NCBI GenBank assembly: GCA_001887945.1
Contig: LDOQ01000311.1
Span: 17,638-81,637, forward strand
Origin: Spraguea lophii
Taxonomy: Eukaryota; Microsporidia; Spragueidae
Direction of reading: 5' to 3'
DNA: 64,000 bases
Shown: one piece after another, positions 9,493-20,325 of the stretch
Layout: each line of letters begins with the position of its first letter
Numbering within the stretch: position 1 is the first letter of the stretch
Made by a program: the position numbers and the translations under genes
The notes under the pieces: generated by a model
Databases searched by the model: none
Seen by the model: only the letters and a program-made list of their open reading frames with translations
What the model was told of the DNA's origin: nothing

Positions 9493-11445
9493 TTAATTAT
9501 AACCTTTACATTCTTTATAATTATTTCTTATTTCTTCTATTATTTCCTTTCCTTCTTTCTTCTCTTTTAATTTATTTGCTATATCAGAAAATATTCTATC
9601 TGTCAACGGTATGCTTCTTTTAAAATAATAATAACTTTTATCATATTCTTCTAATTTGTATAATATAATTCCTAGATTCTTACGTATATTTTTATCTATG
9701 GTAGATAGTTTTTGAAATATAATTTTACTTTTATTAGGATCTTTGGTTGATAGAAGTATTCCTATCATATTGGCTGCGTAGAAACAATAATTTTCTTTTT
9801 TAAGAACGTTAATAAAAATAGAGAGTGATCTTTTTAGATCTTTTAGTTCAAAGTAAATCGTTCCTTTAAGTATAAGTGCAAATAAATTGGTTTCTCTCTT
9901 TATTTCTTTAAGTGCTTCTTCGTATTTCTTTTCTTTGTATAAAATATATCCTATGATGTTTTTATCTGTGATATTTTTTATTTTTTTATTTGTTATACAA
10001 TAATTTAGAAGATAAAAATTATCTTCATGTGATAATTCTTCTAAGATTTGATGGTTTTCTTCTATTTTTGCTTTATTATATTTTAAAGCCAATGTAATTG
10101 ATTTTTCTTCTTCTGTATATTCTTTTTTAATTTTGGAATATAATTCCATTGCATTGGTAATATGAATCTTAATTTCATCATTGATATTATCGTTTGACTC
10201 AAGAATGATAGATTGTTCATACGGCGAGGTTATTTTTCTTATTCTATCTAAAAAATAAGCTTTGTTATTTTCTACAACATAATCCAAGACCAAATCATTA
10301 TTTTTAAGTTTCTTATATTTTTTGTATGCTTCTATAGGATTAATACTCTCATTTAGTATTACATCAACAACAGCTTTAAAGTTTCCTGACAGCTTATTCG
10401 TATCTACATTAGAAATATTATTGTTTTTAATTTGAAGATAAGAATAAAATTCATGTAATTCATCTATATCTTTTAAACCATCAAATTCTTCAGATTGAAT
10501 ACGACTCATAGAATATTTTGCATAAATATTATAAGATTTTTTATAATGCTTCAAAGCCTCGTCTTTATTGTTTTTTAAATGGTATAATTTCCCTAAAAAA
10601 TATTCTCTATCTTCCTCTTCTCTCAAAAGCTTTATAATATGTTCTGCATCTTCATAATCATTTCTATCGATATAAAAATTAATCATTGTTACTTTAAAAT
10701 CATCATTATGCTTAAAATCATCAGGTAATTCACTCAGCTCTATTGCATCTCCTTTAACCATACTCTCTATCTCAGAGATTGTATATTTTTTATCATTTTC
10801 CAAATAATATTTTATTATACCATTTCTATATCTATGACTTAATCGTATTAAATAAAACAATGCATTTTTATTACCAATATATTCTTCTTCCAACATTTTC
10901 ACTGCATCTTTTATATCACCATGATAAAATCTATCTAAACCTTTCAATAAAATATTATCACCATTATAATTATTATTATACAATAAATTTATTAAACTCA
11001 ATCCTAAAACAGCCAACGGATATGTCTGCCCAGAAAATAAAAACTTACTAATATCATATTTATGTGTTCGTAAGAAAAAATATCCTTTACAAATATTAAG
11101 AATAGGTTGATTTTCTTTTGAAGTATTTTCCAATTTCTGAAACAATTTATTACATTGATTATAATATGAATGATCTTTGAAATATAATTCTATATACAAA
11201 GACAAAAGTATTAAATTCAATTTTTCTACTTCTTCTGGTATTAAGACATTTTTTTCTATTGCAAGATTTAATATTTGTATAGCATTTGCATGTAAATGGT
11301 GTTGATGATATAAAACAGCTAGACGGTGTTGATCTGAAAGTATTACATCCTGTGTAGAAAGAAAATCTAAAAGTTCTTCAAAACCATTGTCTAAAGGCAA
11401 TTCTTCTAATTCGAAAGAATCTGTTTTTGTATGAATTACAATCAT
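9493..11445 (-). CDS. CTR9: TPR protein, Ctr9-like Paf1-complex subunit
   Basis: The 650-residue protein begins VIHTKTDSFELEELPLDN..., closely like the Ctr9 N-terminus (IPIxDTDEVIELDLDQLP...). The rest is a TPR superhelix: LAVLYHQHHLHANAIQILNL, then CKGYFFLRTHKYDISKFLF, then YFLGKLYHLKNNKDEALKHY, and YKLEEYDKSYYYFKRS near the end. Ctr9 is the scaffold of the Paf1 complex on elongating RNA polymerase II. Microsporidian length is well below the usual 900-1,100 residues; the acidic C-terminal tail of other Ctr9 proteins is absent. CCC (GGG at 11447-11449) is next to the ATG. Another TPR protein remains possible. Confidence 0.65.
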   Translation of the reverse strand: MIVIHTKTDSFELEELPLDNGFEELLDFLSTQDVILSDQHRLAVLYHQHHLHANAIQILNLAIEKNVLIPEEVEKLNLILLSLYIELYFKDHSYYNQCNKLFQKLENTSKENQPILNICKGYFFLRTHKYDISKFLFSGQTYPLAVLGLSLINLLYNNNYNGDNILLKGLDRFYHGDIKDAVKMLEEEYIGNKNALFYLIRLSHRYRNGIIKYYLENDKKYTISEIESMVKGDAIELSELPDDFKHNDDFKVTMINFYIDRNDYEDAEHIIKLLREEEDREYFLGKLYHLKNNKDEALKHYKKSYNIYAKYSMSRIQSEEFDGLKDIDELHEFYSYLQIKNNNISNVDTNKLSGNFKAVVDVILNESINPIEAYKKYKKLKNNDLVLDYVVENNKAYFLDRIRKITSPYEQSIILESNDNINDEIKIHITNAMELYSKIKKEYTEEEKSITLALKYNKAKIEENHQILEELSHEDNFYLLNYCITNKKIKNITDKNIIGYILYKEKKYEEALKEIKRETNLFALILKGTIYFELKDLKRSLSIFINVLKKENYCFYAANMIGILLSTKDPNKSKIIFQKLSTIDKNIRKNLGIILYKLEEYDKSYYYFKRSIPLTDRIFSDIANKLKEKKEGKEIIEEIRNNYKECKGYN

Positions 11446-11664
11446 AGGGCATAAAAATTATAAAAAATATAAATAGAAAGTTTGTAATGAGAGTAAATTA
11501 CAAAATCATATTATTTCAATATTTAACAAATTAATTAATGTAAAGAAAGATTAAGAATAAGTAATAATTAAAATAATGATAATAAAATAATAAAAATTAT
11601 AATAAAAATAAGTAGTAATTAATAAAAATAATTTTAATAACAATTAGGAAATTGAAAGTCTTCC

Positions 11665-12090
11665 CTGAATTTAATGGTTGCTTGATATAACCAAATCATA
11701 AGGTTAATAAGTTCAAGTTTACCACGCTCAGAAAGATTATCAAAACAAAAAAAAAATAAAAAGAACATAGATAAGTATAAGAAATTTCAATGTGTAACTT
11801 AACAATGTTTTCTATATCAAATTCATCGTCAAATTAAAGTGGTACTCAGTTAGTGTAATTTTTATACCTGAATCAATTAATGATTCGGTAAATATCATAT
11901 CAAGATAAGAATCTCAATAAGAATGTTATAATAAAATATATAATATATTAACATCTTAGAATATAAAGCAAGATGGGATTAATGTATATATATAACAAAC
12001 CCAGTTAATACAAATTATCATTGTTTTAAAAAAACACGTAATTTCATATTATGATAAGGATATATCTTACTAAAGAATTTCATTTAATTA
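11665..12090 (+). mobile_element. tRNA-headed SINE, old decayed copy (copy 2)
   Basis: The head survives as taatggttgcttgatataacc...aagttcaagtttaccacgctcag, followed by blocks matching the SINE body (ttaaagtggtactcagttag; gggattaatgtatatat; acccagttaatacaaat). Most G and C positions of young copies are A or T here. The end is approximate. Confidence 0.7.
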
Positions 12091-12143
12091 AACTAAAAAC
12101 AATAAAAAATATTTATAATTTAAAACCATTATATTATTTTTAT

Positions 12144-12404
12144 TTATAAATCATGTATTAAATTATCTAAAAATGCATATCCTTCCTCTATATAGCTTGC
12201 TGCATTTTTTATCTCATTTTCCATATTTTCTTCTTGATTATTATTTTTATATTCATCTATTATCTGTTCTATACGATGTTTGCATAACAACAATTCTTCT
12301 ACCAATATTTTAGCATCATCTACAGAAGATTGTGTTAATCCTATAATATTATAATATAGATATAATAAATGATTTATTTCATTTTGAAGTAATGATATAT
12401 CCAT
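12144..12404 (-). CDS. Small helical protein, possibly MED21-like
   Basis: An 86-residue, wholly helical acidic protein. The N-terminus ISLLQNEINHLLYLYYNIIGLTQ resembles the MED21 opening (LTQLQDxVNxLAxxFCNAIGVLQ) and the C-terminus has the MED21-like heptad tail (ENEIKNAASYIEEGYAFLDNL). MED21 is a small coiled-coil subunit of the Mediator middle module, which would pair with the MED4-like gene at 1575. TCCTT precedes the ATG, a weaker form of the CCC motif. It is too short for certainty; another small coiled-coil subunit (MED11, a kinetochore protein) is possible. Confidence 0.4.
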   Translation of the reverse strand: MDISLLQNEINHLLYLYYNIIGLTQSSVDDAKILVEELLLCKHRIEQIIDEYKNNNQEENMENEIKNAASYIEEGYAFLDNLIHDL

Positions 12405-13665
12405 AAGGATGATATATAAAAATAAATTAAATAAAATAAAATAGAAAGATGTATGAATTGTTTTTTCAAATATATTATGATATTTTATAAATTATATTTA
12501 TATTATTAAAAGAAGTTGTATTGTTGTGTTTTTTATATTTATATTATTAAACGAAATTATATTGTAAAATTTTTTTAAATTGTTTTGTTATTATTTAAAG
12601 AAATAAATATATTTCTATTATTAGAATTATATATCAAATATTTAAATTTTATATTTGTATCGATTAATTTAATTGTTGTAATAATACTTTGTAATTGATT
12701 ATGCTGTGTCTCAAGAATTATTTTTATTTTTTTTCTAAAATTTATAGCTTGTTTATAAAGATTATTGTTGAAATAAAATTCATTAGAAATTAAGTTTATA
12801 ACATAGTCTATCACATATTTTATTTCAATTATAATCTTTATTAAATTATGAGATAATAATTTTATTTTTTATAATAATTTATTCAGAGGTGAACAATTGT
12901 TATAAAAAATTAAAATGAACTGAAAATAGAGTTTAACTATTAAATTTTTTGTAATATTTTTATTTCTTTTCGTTTTCTTAGAAAATTTTCATATAAATTA
13001 AATAACTAAACACATTTTTAAGTGTACCCATTTATTCTATTTTTGAATCAATCTTGATTTCTATCGACTTTCAGGTTAAGAAATAACTTTATCACAATCT
13101 TTCAATGTTTGTTAATAAATTTTTAATTTATTTTTAAAACGATATTTCACATAATTCTTTTAAATTATATCGTGTTTAAACCTGATTTTGAACAAAACAT
13201 ATTTTATTTTGTATTCTTAACTTAAAGTGTTTGAATAAAATCTAAATAATAAATAAAAATATTTTATAAAAAGCAAATTTTCTATATTTTTGTATTATAA
13301 TCATAATTCAGTTTTCTCAGTGTATATTTACCCTCAGTAATACGACAATAATATTTCTAATACTCTTATAATATTATTTTATGATAATTTATATTGTTAA
13401 TAATCTTTTATAATATTCTTATATATTATTGTATTACATTATTTATATTACCAATATCATTTAAAGTTTTTTATATTTTGTTATTATCATTTCTCCTAAA
13501 TCGAAATAAAACTAGTTTATATATTATTTTAATGGTATATAAAGGATTATAATAACTTTAACTATTATTATATTATAAAATATAAATATTTTATTATTTA
13601 GTTTATATATATGCTGTATCATTTGATATAAAAATAACATAAATAATATTGTTATTTGTATAACA
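12405..13665. other. 1.26-kb AT-rich region, no firm gene
   Basis: A 79-codon frame at 12575-12814 (minus) has no ATG start and no recognisable domain. The rest is AT-rich with homopolymer tracts. I see no RNA gene. Confidence 0.5.
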
Positions 13666-15162
13666 ATGATGAGTTTCTTCTTGTTTTTTAGCTTACTTAT
13701 AATATTCTTTAAAACTACAAGAAATATTGAAGAGAATATGGAAAATAGAAGAATAATGATGGTTAATAGTTTATTAGACGATATAATAAACAATAATAAT
13801 TATTGTAAACTTATTGAATATATAAATGATAATAATAGTTGTTTTAAACTTATCAATTATATAAATGGTATAAAAAACAATTATCAAATATGTAATAGAG
13901 GTTATGGTAATAGATATTATGATAATATATATAAAAATTATAAAGATAAAGATAATTTATACAAAGGAAAGGATAATATGTATAAAGGAAAGGATTATCA
14001 CATATATAATATGTATAAGCATGATAATGTGTATAATAAAAATAGTATAGCGGATATGTTATCAAATGATAGAACAGGTAAAATATCGGATAACAAATTA
14101 TGTGTTAATCTTTTATTTGGAAATGGAAAGGAGGTAGAAGAATATAATCGTTATTTGAAAAATGATAACAATAAAAATATAATATATTTTGTAAAATATA
14201 AATATGGTATAGAAAAGATGAACAATGGAAAAATAAATGTATTAAAAGCTAAACGTACAAATCCTAGATTATGTAATATAAACAATAAAAAAATAAAGTC
14301 TGAATATGATAACAAAAGGATTGGAGTTAATAACAAATCATATGAATTATTTGAAGATAAGAAAAAAATAAAAAATAGTGGTACAAAAGAAATTAAAAAG
14401 ATAAAAACATATGAGTATAATATAAAAAATATTAGAAATATAGATTTATTATATAATAAGAGTGTAGTAATAATGTTGAAATATAAAAGATACATTTATA
14501 ATATCTATTCTATAGTAAACAGTTATATAATAAAGATTATGAATTACATTCCTGATATCGTTAAAAGATTAAATTTGAAAGATAGAATTGTATGGGATAA
14601 ATTCAGAAACGAATTGGTAATAATTAAAAAATCTAAAATAATGAATAATATAGAATTTATTAGAAAATTGAATAATAAGGTAAATAATGTAATTAAAAGC
14701 AAAATAGTGAATACTCAAGAAATACTAAAAGAATATAAAAAAATAAAACAGAAAATAAAATCAGCACAAAAGGAAGATAAAAATATGAAAAAATTATTTG
14801 AAAAAATAAAAACCAAAGATAAGTCCAAGATAAAAAATATTTCGTATTTTAATGTAAAAGACCTAATATTTCATAAATCGGTTGAAAATGATTGTATAGT
14901 TTCACGTGTGTATAATAAATCTGTAAGTAATACATCATTGTATCATTGTTATATAAATATGATGGTGTTTGGTAAAAAGACTCATAGTTTTAAGAATTCT
15001 AATTATTATGTTCGATCTATTCCTGTTATTACTTGTCCTAATCTGAAAAATACGTATCAGCTCAGAATGGTGTGTATTTGTAGACCTGAACAAAATAAAA
15101 GAATGTTCAAGTATCTAGAAGATGTATTTCTATTAGAAAATAGGAATGGTTGGATATTATAA
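13666..15162 (+). CDS. Secreted or membrane-anchored Lys/Asn-rich protein, unknown
   Basis: The 498-residue protein begins with a strong hydrophobic signal or anchor (SFFLFFSLLIIFF, residues 3-15) followed by a basic segment. The middle is rich in Lys, Asn, Ile and Tyr, with short repeats around DNLYKGKDNMYKGKDY (about 98-115). The last 100 residues are more ordered and contain most of the cysteines (DCIVSRVYNKS, YHCYINMMVFGKK, VITCPNLKNTYQLRMVCICR). I do not recognise a family. No CCC precedes the ATG, and ATG 13669 is equally possible. Export to the spore surface or host is a guess based only on the leader. Confidence 0.65.
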   Translation: MMSFFLFFSLLIIFFKTTRNIEENMENRRIMMVNSLLDDIINNNNYCKLIEYINDNNSCFKLINYINGIKNNYQICNRGYGNRYYDNIYKNYKDKDNLYKGKDNMYKGKDYHIYNMYKHDNVYNKNSIADMLSNDRTGKISDNKLCVNLLFGNGKEVEEYNRYLKNDNNKNIIYFVKYKYGIEKMNNGKINVLKAKRTNPRLCNINNKKIKSEYDNKRIGVNNKSYELFEDKKKIKNSGTKEIKKIKTYEYNIKNIRNIDLLYNKSVVIMLKYKRYIYNIYSIVNSYIIKIMNYIPDIVKRLNLKDRIVWDKFRNELVIIKKSKIMNNIEFIRKLNNKVNNVIKSKIVNTQEILKEYKKIKQKIKSAQKEDKNMKKLFEKIKTKDKSKIKNISYFNVKDLIFHKSVENDCIVSRVYNKSVSNTSLYHCYINMMVFGKKTHSFKNSNYYVRSIPVITCPNLKNTYQLRMVCICRPEQNKRMFKYLEDVFLLENRNGWIL

Positions 15163-15234
15163 TTCATTTAAGCGTTTAAATAAAAGTTGAAGTAAAATAT
15201 TTTTAAATTTTTTTTATAAATTTTTTTTGCCCTT

Positions 15235-15729
15235 ATGTCTCAAAGCCAATCTGAAATGCAAGTAGCTGAAGTGATAAAGAAAGTATGTGGAAGTGTAATA
15301 AAAGATAGTTTACAATCTGCTTTAAAAACACTAAGAATTAAATTGATCAGTGATAGTGATGGAAGCAACATTATGGTGATAACACTCCCTCTTCCTCTTT
15401 TGGACGCTATCCAACAATATTTCAGTGAAATACAAAATAAATTACAGAAGCAATTTTCTGAGTTCCAAATCTTCTTTATCAGGGAAGCAGTATACAACCC
15501 AAACAATACATTGAACAAGAAATTACAGGAAAATTGGTTAAAAGATTTATGTTTCCCTTCTGTGGTTAATCAAAGAATGACAGTAGTGAAGGAAGGAGGA
15601 AATATTAAGGAAGAAAAGGTATTTGTTGAGAGAAAATCAGAATTTACTGAGGAGGAATTTTATTCTATGAAATTGGTATTTAAAGAATTGACAGGAAGAG
15701 ATGTTGAGTATGGATTAAGATATTATTAA
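15235..15729 (+). CDS. RPS7: Ribosomal protein eS7
   Basis: A small-subunit ribosomal protein of the eukaryotic S7 family. The 164 residues contain the family blocks IMVITLPLPLLDAIQQ (IIIFVPVPQLKSFQ in animals), LQKQFSEFQIFFI, then LKDLCFPSVVNQRMTV (ILEDLVFPSEIVGKRIRV) and the C-terminal MKLVFKELTGRDVEYGL (VYKKLTGKDVNFEF). The basic loop before the LEDLVFPS motif is shortened, giving a length below the usual 190. CCC at 15230-15232 sits just before the ATG. Rpn11 follows 55 bases downstream on the same strand. Confidence 0.93.
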   Translation: MSQSQSEMQVAEVIKKVCGSVIKDSLQSALKTLRIKLISDSDGSNIMVITLPLPLLDAIQQYFSEIQNKLQKQFSEFQIFFIREAVYNPNNTLNKKLQENWLKDLCFPSVVNQRMTVVKEGGNIKEEKVFVERKSEFTEEEFYSMKLVFKELTGRDVEYGLRYY

Positions 15730-15784
15730 ACTTCTCTTAGATTGATTTTTAATTTATTTTGTTTATAAAAAATTTTTACCCTTT

Positions 15785-16666
15785 ATGCTAGATTTCCAAA
15801 GCTTTGAGATTCCAAGCAATCTCCCAGATAGCTCAGAAACCGTGCAAATTAGTTCTCTTGCACTTCTTAAAATGTTGATACACGCAAAATCAGGAATACC
15901 ATTGGAAGTGATGGGATTGATCCAAGGAGAGTTTATAGATGAATATACCATAAAGATAGTAGATGTGTTTGCTATGCCACAAGCTGCTTCAGGTATAGCA
16001 GTAGAAGCAATGGATCACGTGTTTCAAATTCAAATGACCGAGCTTTTAGAACAAACTGGAAGAACTGAGAATGTAATAGGGTGGTACCACTCACATCCAG
16101 GATTTGGTTGTTGGCTCAGTAATGTTGATATGTCGACACAAAGTGAATTTGAAAAAATGAGTAAAAGAGCCATAGCAGTGGTTATTGATCCAGTACAGTC
16201 TGTTAAAGGTAGAGTGGTTATAGAAGCGTTCAGATTAACTGGTAATGCTTTTTCTCTTATGGGATCAGAGCCTAGACAAATTACATCCAATATAGGATTT
16301 TATCCTAAATCTACACTTGTTGCATTACTCCATGGTCTCCAGAGACAATATTATAATTTTCATATAACATACAAGAACACAGAGTTAGAAAAAAGAATGT
16401 TATGTAATCTTAATAAAAAAAGCTGGATAGACTATCTTACAGTTAAAGAACCTGATAATGGAGATATTGAAGAATTGTTATCTCTTACACAAAATTATAT
16501 TCAAATGGTAGAAAGGGAAAAGGATCTAACTGATGAAGAACTAAAGGTTTACAGGGTTGGAAAGGTTGATTATAGAAAACATATTTTAGAGCATACAGAA
16601 AAAATAGCTGAAGAGAATACAATATACAATATGTTATTATCTTTACATTCTTTTATACTTGAATAA
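15785..16666 (+). CDS. RPN11: 26S proteasome regulatory subunit Rpn11 (JAMM deubiquitinase)
   Basis: Rpn11 is the zinc metalloprotease in the proteasome lid that removes ubiquitin chains from substrates being unfolded. The JAMM/MPN+ site is intact: Glu41 (PLEVMGLIQGEF), then His102-x-His104, Ser112 and Asp115 in YHSHPGFGCWLSNVD, the Rpn11-specific form with the GCWLS loop. The C-terminal helices (NYIQMVEREKDLTDEELKVY, VGKVDYRKHILE) match the lid-contact region. The length of 293 is close to the usual 305-310. CCC at 15779-15781 precedes the ATG. Confidence 0.97.
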   Translation: MLDFQSFEIPSNLPDSSETVQISSLALLKMLIHAKSGIPLEVMGLIQGEFIDEYTIKIVDVFAMPQAASGIAVEAMDHVFQIQMTELLEQTGRTENVIGWYHSHPGFGCWLSNVDMSTQSEFEKMSKRAIAVVIDPVQSVKGRVVIEAFRLTGNAFSLMGSEPRQITSNIGFYPKSTLVALLHGLQRQYYNFHITYKNTELEKRMLCNLNKKSWIDYLTVKEPDNGDIEELLSLTQNYIQMVEREKDLTDEELKVYRVGKVDYRKHILEHTEKIAEENTIYNMLLSLHSFILE

Positions 16667-16751
16667 ATATTCTTCTATGAAATAATTACCTTTTCAAAAG
16701 TATTTTTTGTAATTTTAAAAATAAATATTTGTTTATATCAATCAACCCCAA

Positions 16752-18041
16752 ATGAACAAAACAAATGTATACTTAGTTCCTGATCTCTCTGTAAAGGATA
16801 TAATAGAATATTTTAGTGAGTTTAACATACAGATAAAGCCTTCTGAGATATCCAAACCAACCTCACCTACTGTATCAAGAATATACAATGCTATACTTGA
16901 ACTTTATCAAGGACGTTCTACTGAAGATATTATGATACAAAAAAATAGAACAGAGGAATCTTTGTTTAATTTCGTGTTATGTAAGAGAATGAATTATTTT
17001 CTTAACAACCTTGGTATAAATACATTTTCATTCAAAGATATAGCATTTCCAGATTCCAAAAGATTTATATCATTTTTAAGTGTAGTTATAAATTTTAGTA
17101 TATACAGAGATTCTAAACAAAATGTATATGAAAGTATTTTACAAAGAAATGTAGAAAGAGAGAGTATGAATAAAAATTTAGATAATGAAATAAAACAAAA
17201 AGAAAATACATTACAAGAGAAAAGAATGCACAGCAATCAAAAACTTGAAGAAGTAGACGATTTTAAAAAGAAGATAGAAGCATCAGAAGAAGATCTTAAA
17301 GAAAAATATAAAAACTTTAGAAAACGAGAAAGAGAATATGAAAAACTAAGAAATACAAAAAAGGAAATAGATGACAGATGTTGTTCTCTCAAATTAATGA
17401 ATTATTCCTTAAAAACCGATATTACCAAACTCAGAACACAGATAGTCACAGATCCAGATAAATTAATTTCTCTGTTAGAAGAAATGAAACAATACGTGCA
17501 TAAAGAAAAAGAAGAAATAAAACTTATTAAAGAAGAAATACGAAAATACAACGAAGAAAAAATCAAACTCCAAAAAGAAATGGAAGAAATAAAATCTAAA
17601 ATCAAGATAGCATCAGAATATTCCGAAGAGATGAAAAAAGATGAAAACTTACAAGCAGAAATATCACAGTTAGATTCACTAATCAAACAACAAGAATCCA
17701 CGGAAATTTCATTAAAAAAATCCACTGAAACCGTCCAAAGACAGATATCCCACTTAGAAACTAAATTTTACAGATTAAAAGAAAACGATAATTTTATAAA
17801 GGATGAAATTACAACTCACCTAGATTCTCTTAAATTAGAATATGATAGTAAATCTACAGAAAGAGAAAAATTGAATACAGCAATAGAAAGTAATATGAAG
17901 AAACTTAGAGAAATAGAATTTACTAAACTCAATTTAAGAAATGAATATGATAGTTTTATTTTAAATATAAGAAAAATGAATAATAAAATAAAAGAAGAAA
18001 CATATAAAAAATATAATGATTATTATATAGCAGATGAATAA
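16752..18041 (+). CDS. NUF2: Kinetochore protein Nuf2
   Basis: Nuf2 pairs with Ndc80 to bind microtubules at the kinetochore. Residues about 5-125 form the calponin-homology head with Nuf2 signatures: VPDLSVKDIIEYFSEFNIQI, then KPTSPTVSRIYNAILE and FSFKDIAFPDSKRFISFLSVVINFSIYRD (LRDLxxPxxKRTRRxLSAxINFxRFRE in fungi). Residues about 130-425 are one long Lys/Glu-rich coiled coil. Total length 429 agrees with the family (440-465). CCCC at 16746-16749 lies before the ATG. Confidence 0.92.
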   Translation: MNKTNVYLVPDLSVKDIIEYFSEFNIQIKPSEISKPTSPTVSRIYNAILELYQGRSTEDIMIQKNRTEESLFNFVLCKRMNYFLNNLGINTFSFKDIAFPDSKRFISFLSVVINFSIYRDSKQNVYESILQRNVERESMNKNLDNEIKQKENTLQEKRMHSNQKLEEVDDFKKKIEASEEDLKEKYKNFRKREREYEKLRNTKKEIDDRCCSLKLMNYSLKTDITKLRTQIVTDPDKLISLLEEMKQYVHKEKEEIKLIKEEIRKYNEEKIKLQKEMEEIKSKIKIASEYSEEMKKDENLQAEISQLDSLIKQQESTEISLKKSTETVQRQISHLETKFYRLKENDNFIKDEITTHLDSLKLEYDSKSTEREKLNTAIESNMKKLREIEFTKLNLRNEYDSFILNIRKMNNKIKEETYKKYNDYYIADE

Positions 18042-18452
18042 AATAATATTGATTAATAAAATGTTATATATCTGAATATTTATTTATATTTTGATATATC
18101 TATATTTACCAATGGTTAATATATTTTAATATTTTATTATCTACGTTTAATATTCTATTATTTATATTTAATATTCATAAGCAACAAATTAAACAATAAT
18201 ACAATTATTATTTTATCTTTACGGTTCTTTTTTAGTAATAACATTTAATTTTAATCTAATTCATCAAATGAGTAGCTTACTTTATCCTTTAGAATGTTTG
18301 GATAAATAATTGTTCTTGTAATAAAATTAATATATTTTTACTGTAAGTATTATTAAATACAAAGAATATTCTTTTTTTAAACAAATATAATATATTTTAC
18401 TATTTTCTAATATTCTGCTCAATGAAATTAATAAGAAATATTCTTATAAAAT
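18042..18452. other. Intergenic between converging genes
   Basis: About 410 AT-rich bases between the 3' ends of Nuf2 and the CTLH/CRA gene. Nothing recognisable. Confidence 0.6.
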
Positions 18453-19265
18453 TTAAAATTTAAAATTATCTATTTTATATTTACTTCCCAATTCTTTTTC
18501 TAATAATTTTACTTCTCTTATTATTCTTTCTAATTCTGATACATTACATATATTTTCATTTCCTATTTCATTTATATATGATTCTTTTTCTCTTATGAGA
18601 TTATTTATACGTTCTGATAATATCTTCCTTTCATTTTCTATATCAACTTTCTTTTTAAAAACACAACACATTATCAATTCTGAGAGATGTTCAAGTATAA
18701 AATTACCATCAATATTTTTATATTTAAGATTATTATTCATATTTTTATTATCGCATTTATTATTCATATTTTTACTATCGCATTTATTATTGATCAATAT
18801 TTTTATTTTTTCATTAATGAATGTTAAAGCTTCTGTATATTTATTTTTTGAAATTAATTCTTTTACCTGATGAGCACGTAAATAATACAAAATAATATTT
18901 ATATTTATTATTTTAAAATTATTTCTATTTTCTGTCTCATATACCATGTATGTTGGATATTTGTTGGTATCAAATGTATGATTATCTGTTTTATTCAATA
19001 ATTCTATATTTTTATCATTCATTAAAGTAATACATTTATCTATTTCTCCTTTTAAAATATTTATTCTTATCTCATTCATAATTTCTAGATTATAATCTAT
19101 TCCAGGTTCTATGTTGTCTACCTCCTTTGAAAATGATACGTATAAATCTTTAAGACTGTTATTATAAAATAAACATTTTATTATATCGTTTGCTTTTTCT
19201 AATTCTTTTTTATTAGGTTTGTTGTCTTTTATTAAAATATATTCATCTGAATCTATTCTTTTCAT
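18453..19265 (-). CDS. CTLH/CRA-domain protein, Gid8-like
   Basis: The 270-residue helical protein contains the CTLH pattern (IMNEIRINILKGEIDKCITLM, then LRAHQVKELISKNKYTEALTF), followed by a CRA-like region (FILEHLSELIMCCVFKKK). This arrangement occurs in Gid8/Twa1 and RanBPM proteins of the CTLH (GID) ubiquitin ligase. The LisH helix would be DIIKCLFYNNSLKDLYVSFSKE (about 27-48). A low-complexity insertion NNKCDSKNMNNKCDNKNMNNN (about 157-177) is made of a short imperfect duplication. CCC (GGG at about 19274) lies nine bases before the ATG. Gid8 versus another CTLH subunit cannot be settled by eye. Confidence 0.6.
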   Translation of the reverse strand: MKRIDSDEYILIKDNKPNKKELEKANDIIKCLFYNNSLKDLYVSFSKEVDNIEPGIDYNLEIMNEIRINILKGEIDKCITLMNDKNIELLNKTDNHTFDTNKYPTYMVYETENRNNFKIININIILYYLRAHQVKELISKNKYTEALTFINEKIKILINNKCDSKNMNNKCDNKNMNNNLKYKNIDGNFILEHLSELIMCCVFKKKVDIENERKILSERINNLIREKESYINEIGNENICNVSELERIIREVKLLEKELGSKYKIDNFKF

Positions 19266-20133
19266 TTTAAAGGGTCAATTTTAAACAACAATTTTTAATT
19301 AAATTATAGAATTATTATAAATTAAATTTTCATTTTAAAATAAATTAAATAATAATAATATATTATCTTAATTATGTTTTTTAAAGGACGATGAGTAAAT
19401 ATCGTGTATTTAAAAAATAATTTTATTCTTCATTGAAAAACAAGAGAAAAAGATTTATCTATTAATTATATTGTGTGTATTAAAATTATTTCTTTTCACA
19501 ATCTAAATTCTATTAAAATTATTTTGTTATATATTTTAAAAGTGATAAACAAATACGAATCAACCAATTCTATATAATAAACTTTTAAAAAACTTGATTT
19601 CTAAATTTTAATTTCTTTATTAACTAAGAATCAATCAATAAATTATATTCACATATTTAATAAATTCTAAGTTACGTTACTACATTATTAAATATAATAA
19701 CAAGTAAATGCTATATTAGAAAAAATATCGATTTATAATCACATATAATTTTTATTATTTCAGATATATTTCTATAAATATTTTATATTACATCAATCTA
19801 AAAATTATTTTACAGTAAAATTCAGTATGATAAATTCTATTACTATTGTTTAATATTTATATATATCTTTTAATTCTTATAAACATTTATCTAACAACAA
19901 AAATTATTTTTTAATAAAAAAAAGTTTTATTAATTATAATATATAAATATTCCTAGACAAAGAAGATAATGTATTTTTATTATGTTATAAAAAATATAAA
20001 ATCATTAATTTAATATAATAAAACTAATTAATATAATAAAATTAATTAATACAATAAAACTAATTACTATGAAAATTTCTGATTTTGATCATAAAAAATT
20101 TTTTTCATAAAATATATTTTCTAAATCGACCTT
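19266..20133. other. Gene-free AT-rich region
   Basis: About 870 bases of AT-rich DNA without an ORF. It ends with a short repeated unit of the type aattaatataataaaa (20020-20065). Confidence 0.5.
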
Positions 20134-20325
20134 ATGAATTATGAATCCATTATCAAGATTTTTTTATATACAAACATTATTTTAGGATTTTTAATATTTA
20201 TGTATATATTAAACATATTTTTAAATAAATATAAATCTGAATCACAGAAACCTAAGAAAAGAAATATAAGAAATACAAATTATGATTTCTCTAGTTTAAA
20301 TGACACTTCAATACTTAATATGTGA
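20134..20325 (+). CDS. Small single-pass membrane protein, unknown
   Basis: A 63-residue ORF with an ATG just after ACCTT. Residues about 7-30 (IKIFLYTNIILGFLIFMYIL) form one membrane span, followed by a basic tail. The region coding for the tail is imperfectly repeated just downstream (20335-20430) out of any long frame, so the locus may be a truncated copy of a longer decayed gene. I recognise no family. Confidence 0.4.
   Translation: MNYESIIKIFLYTNIILGFLIFMYILNIFLNKYKSESQKPKKRNIRNTNYDFSSLNDTSILNM

Noticed and set aside
12575..12814. 79-codon frame on the minus strand
   Set aside because: It starts only at GTG (the upstream ATG is followed by TGA), contains no internal ATG, and has no recognisable domain.
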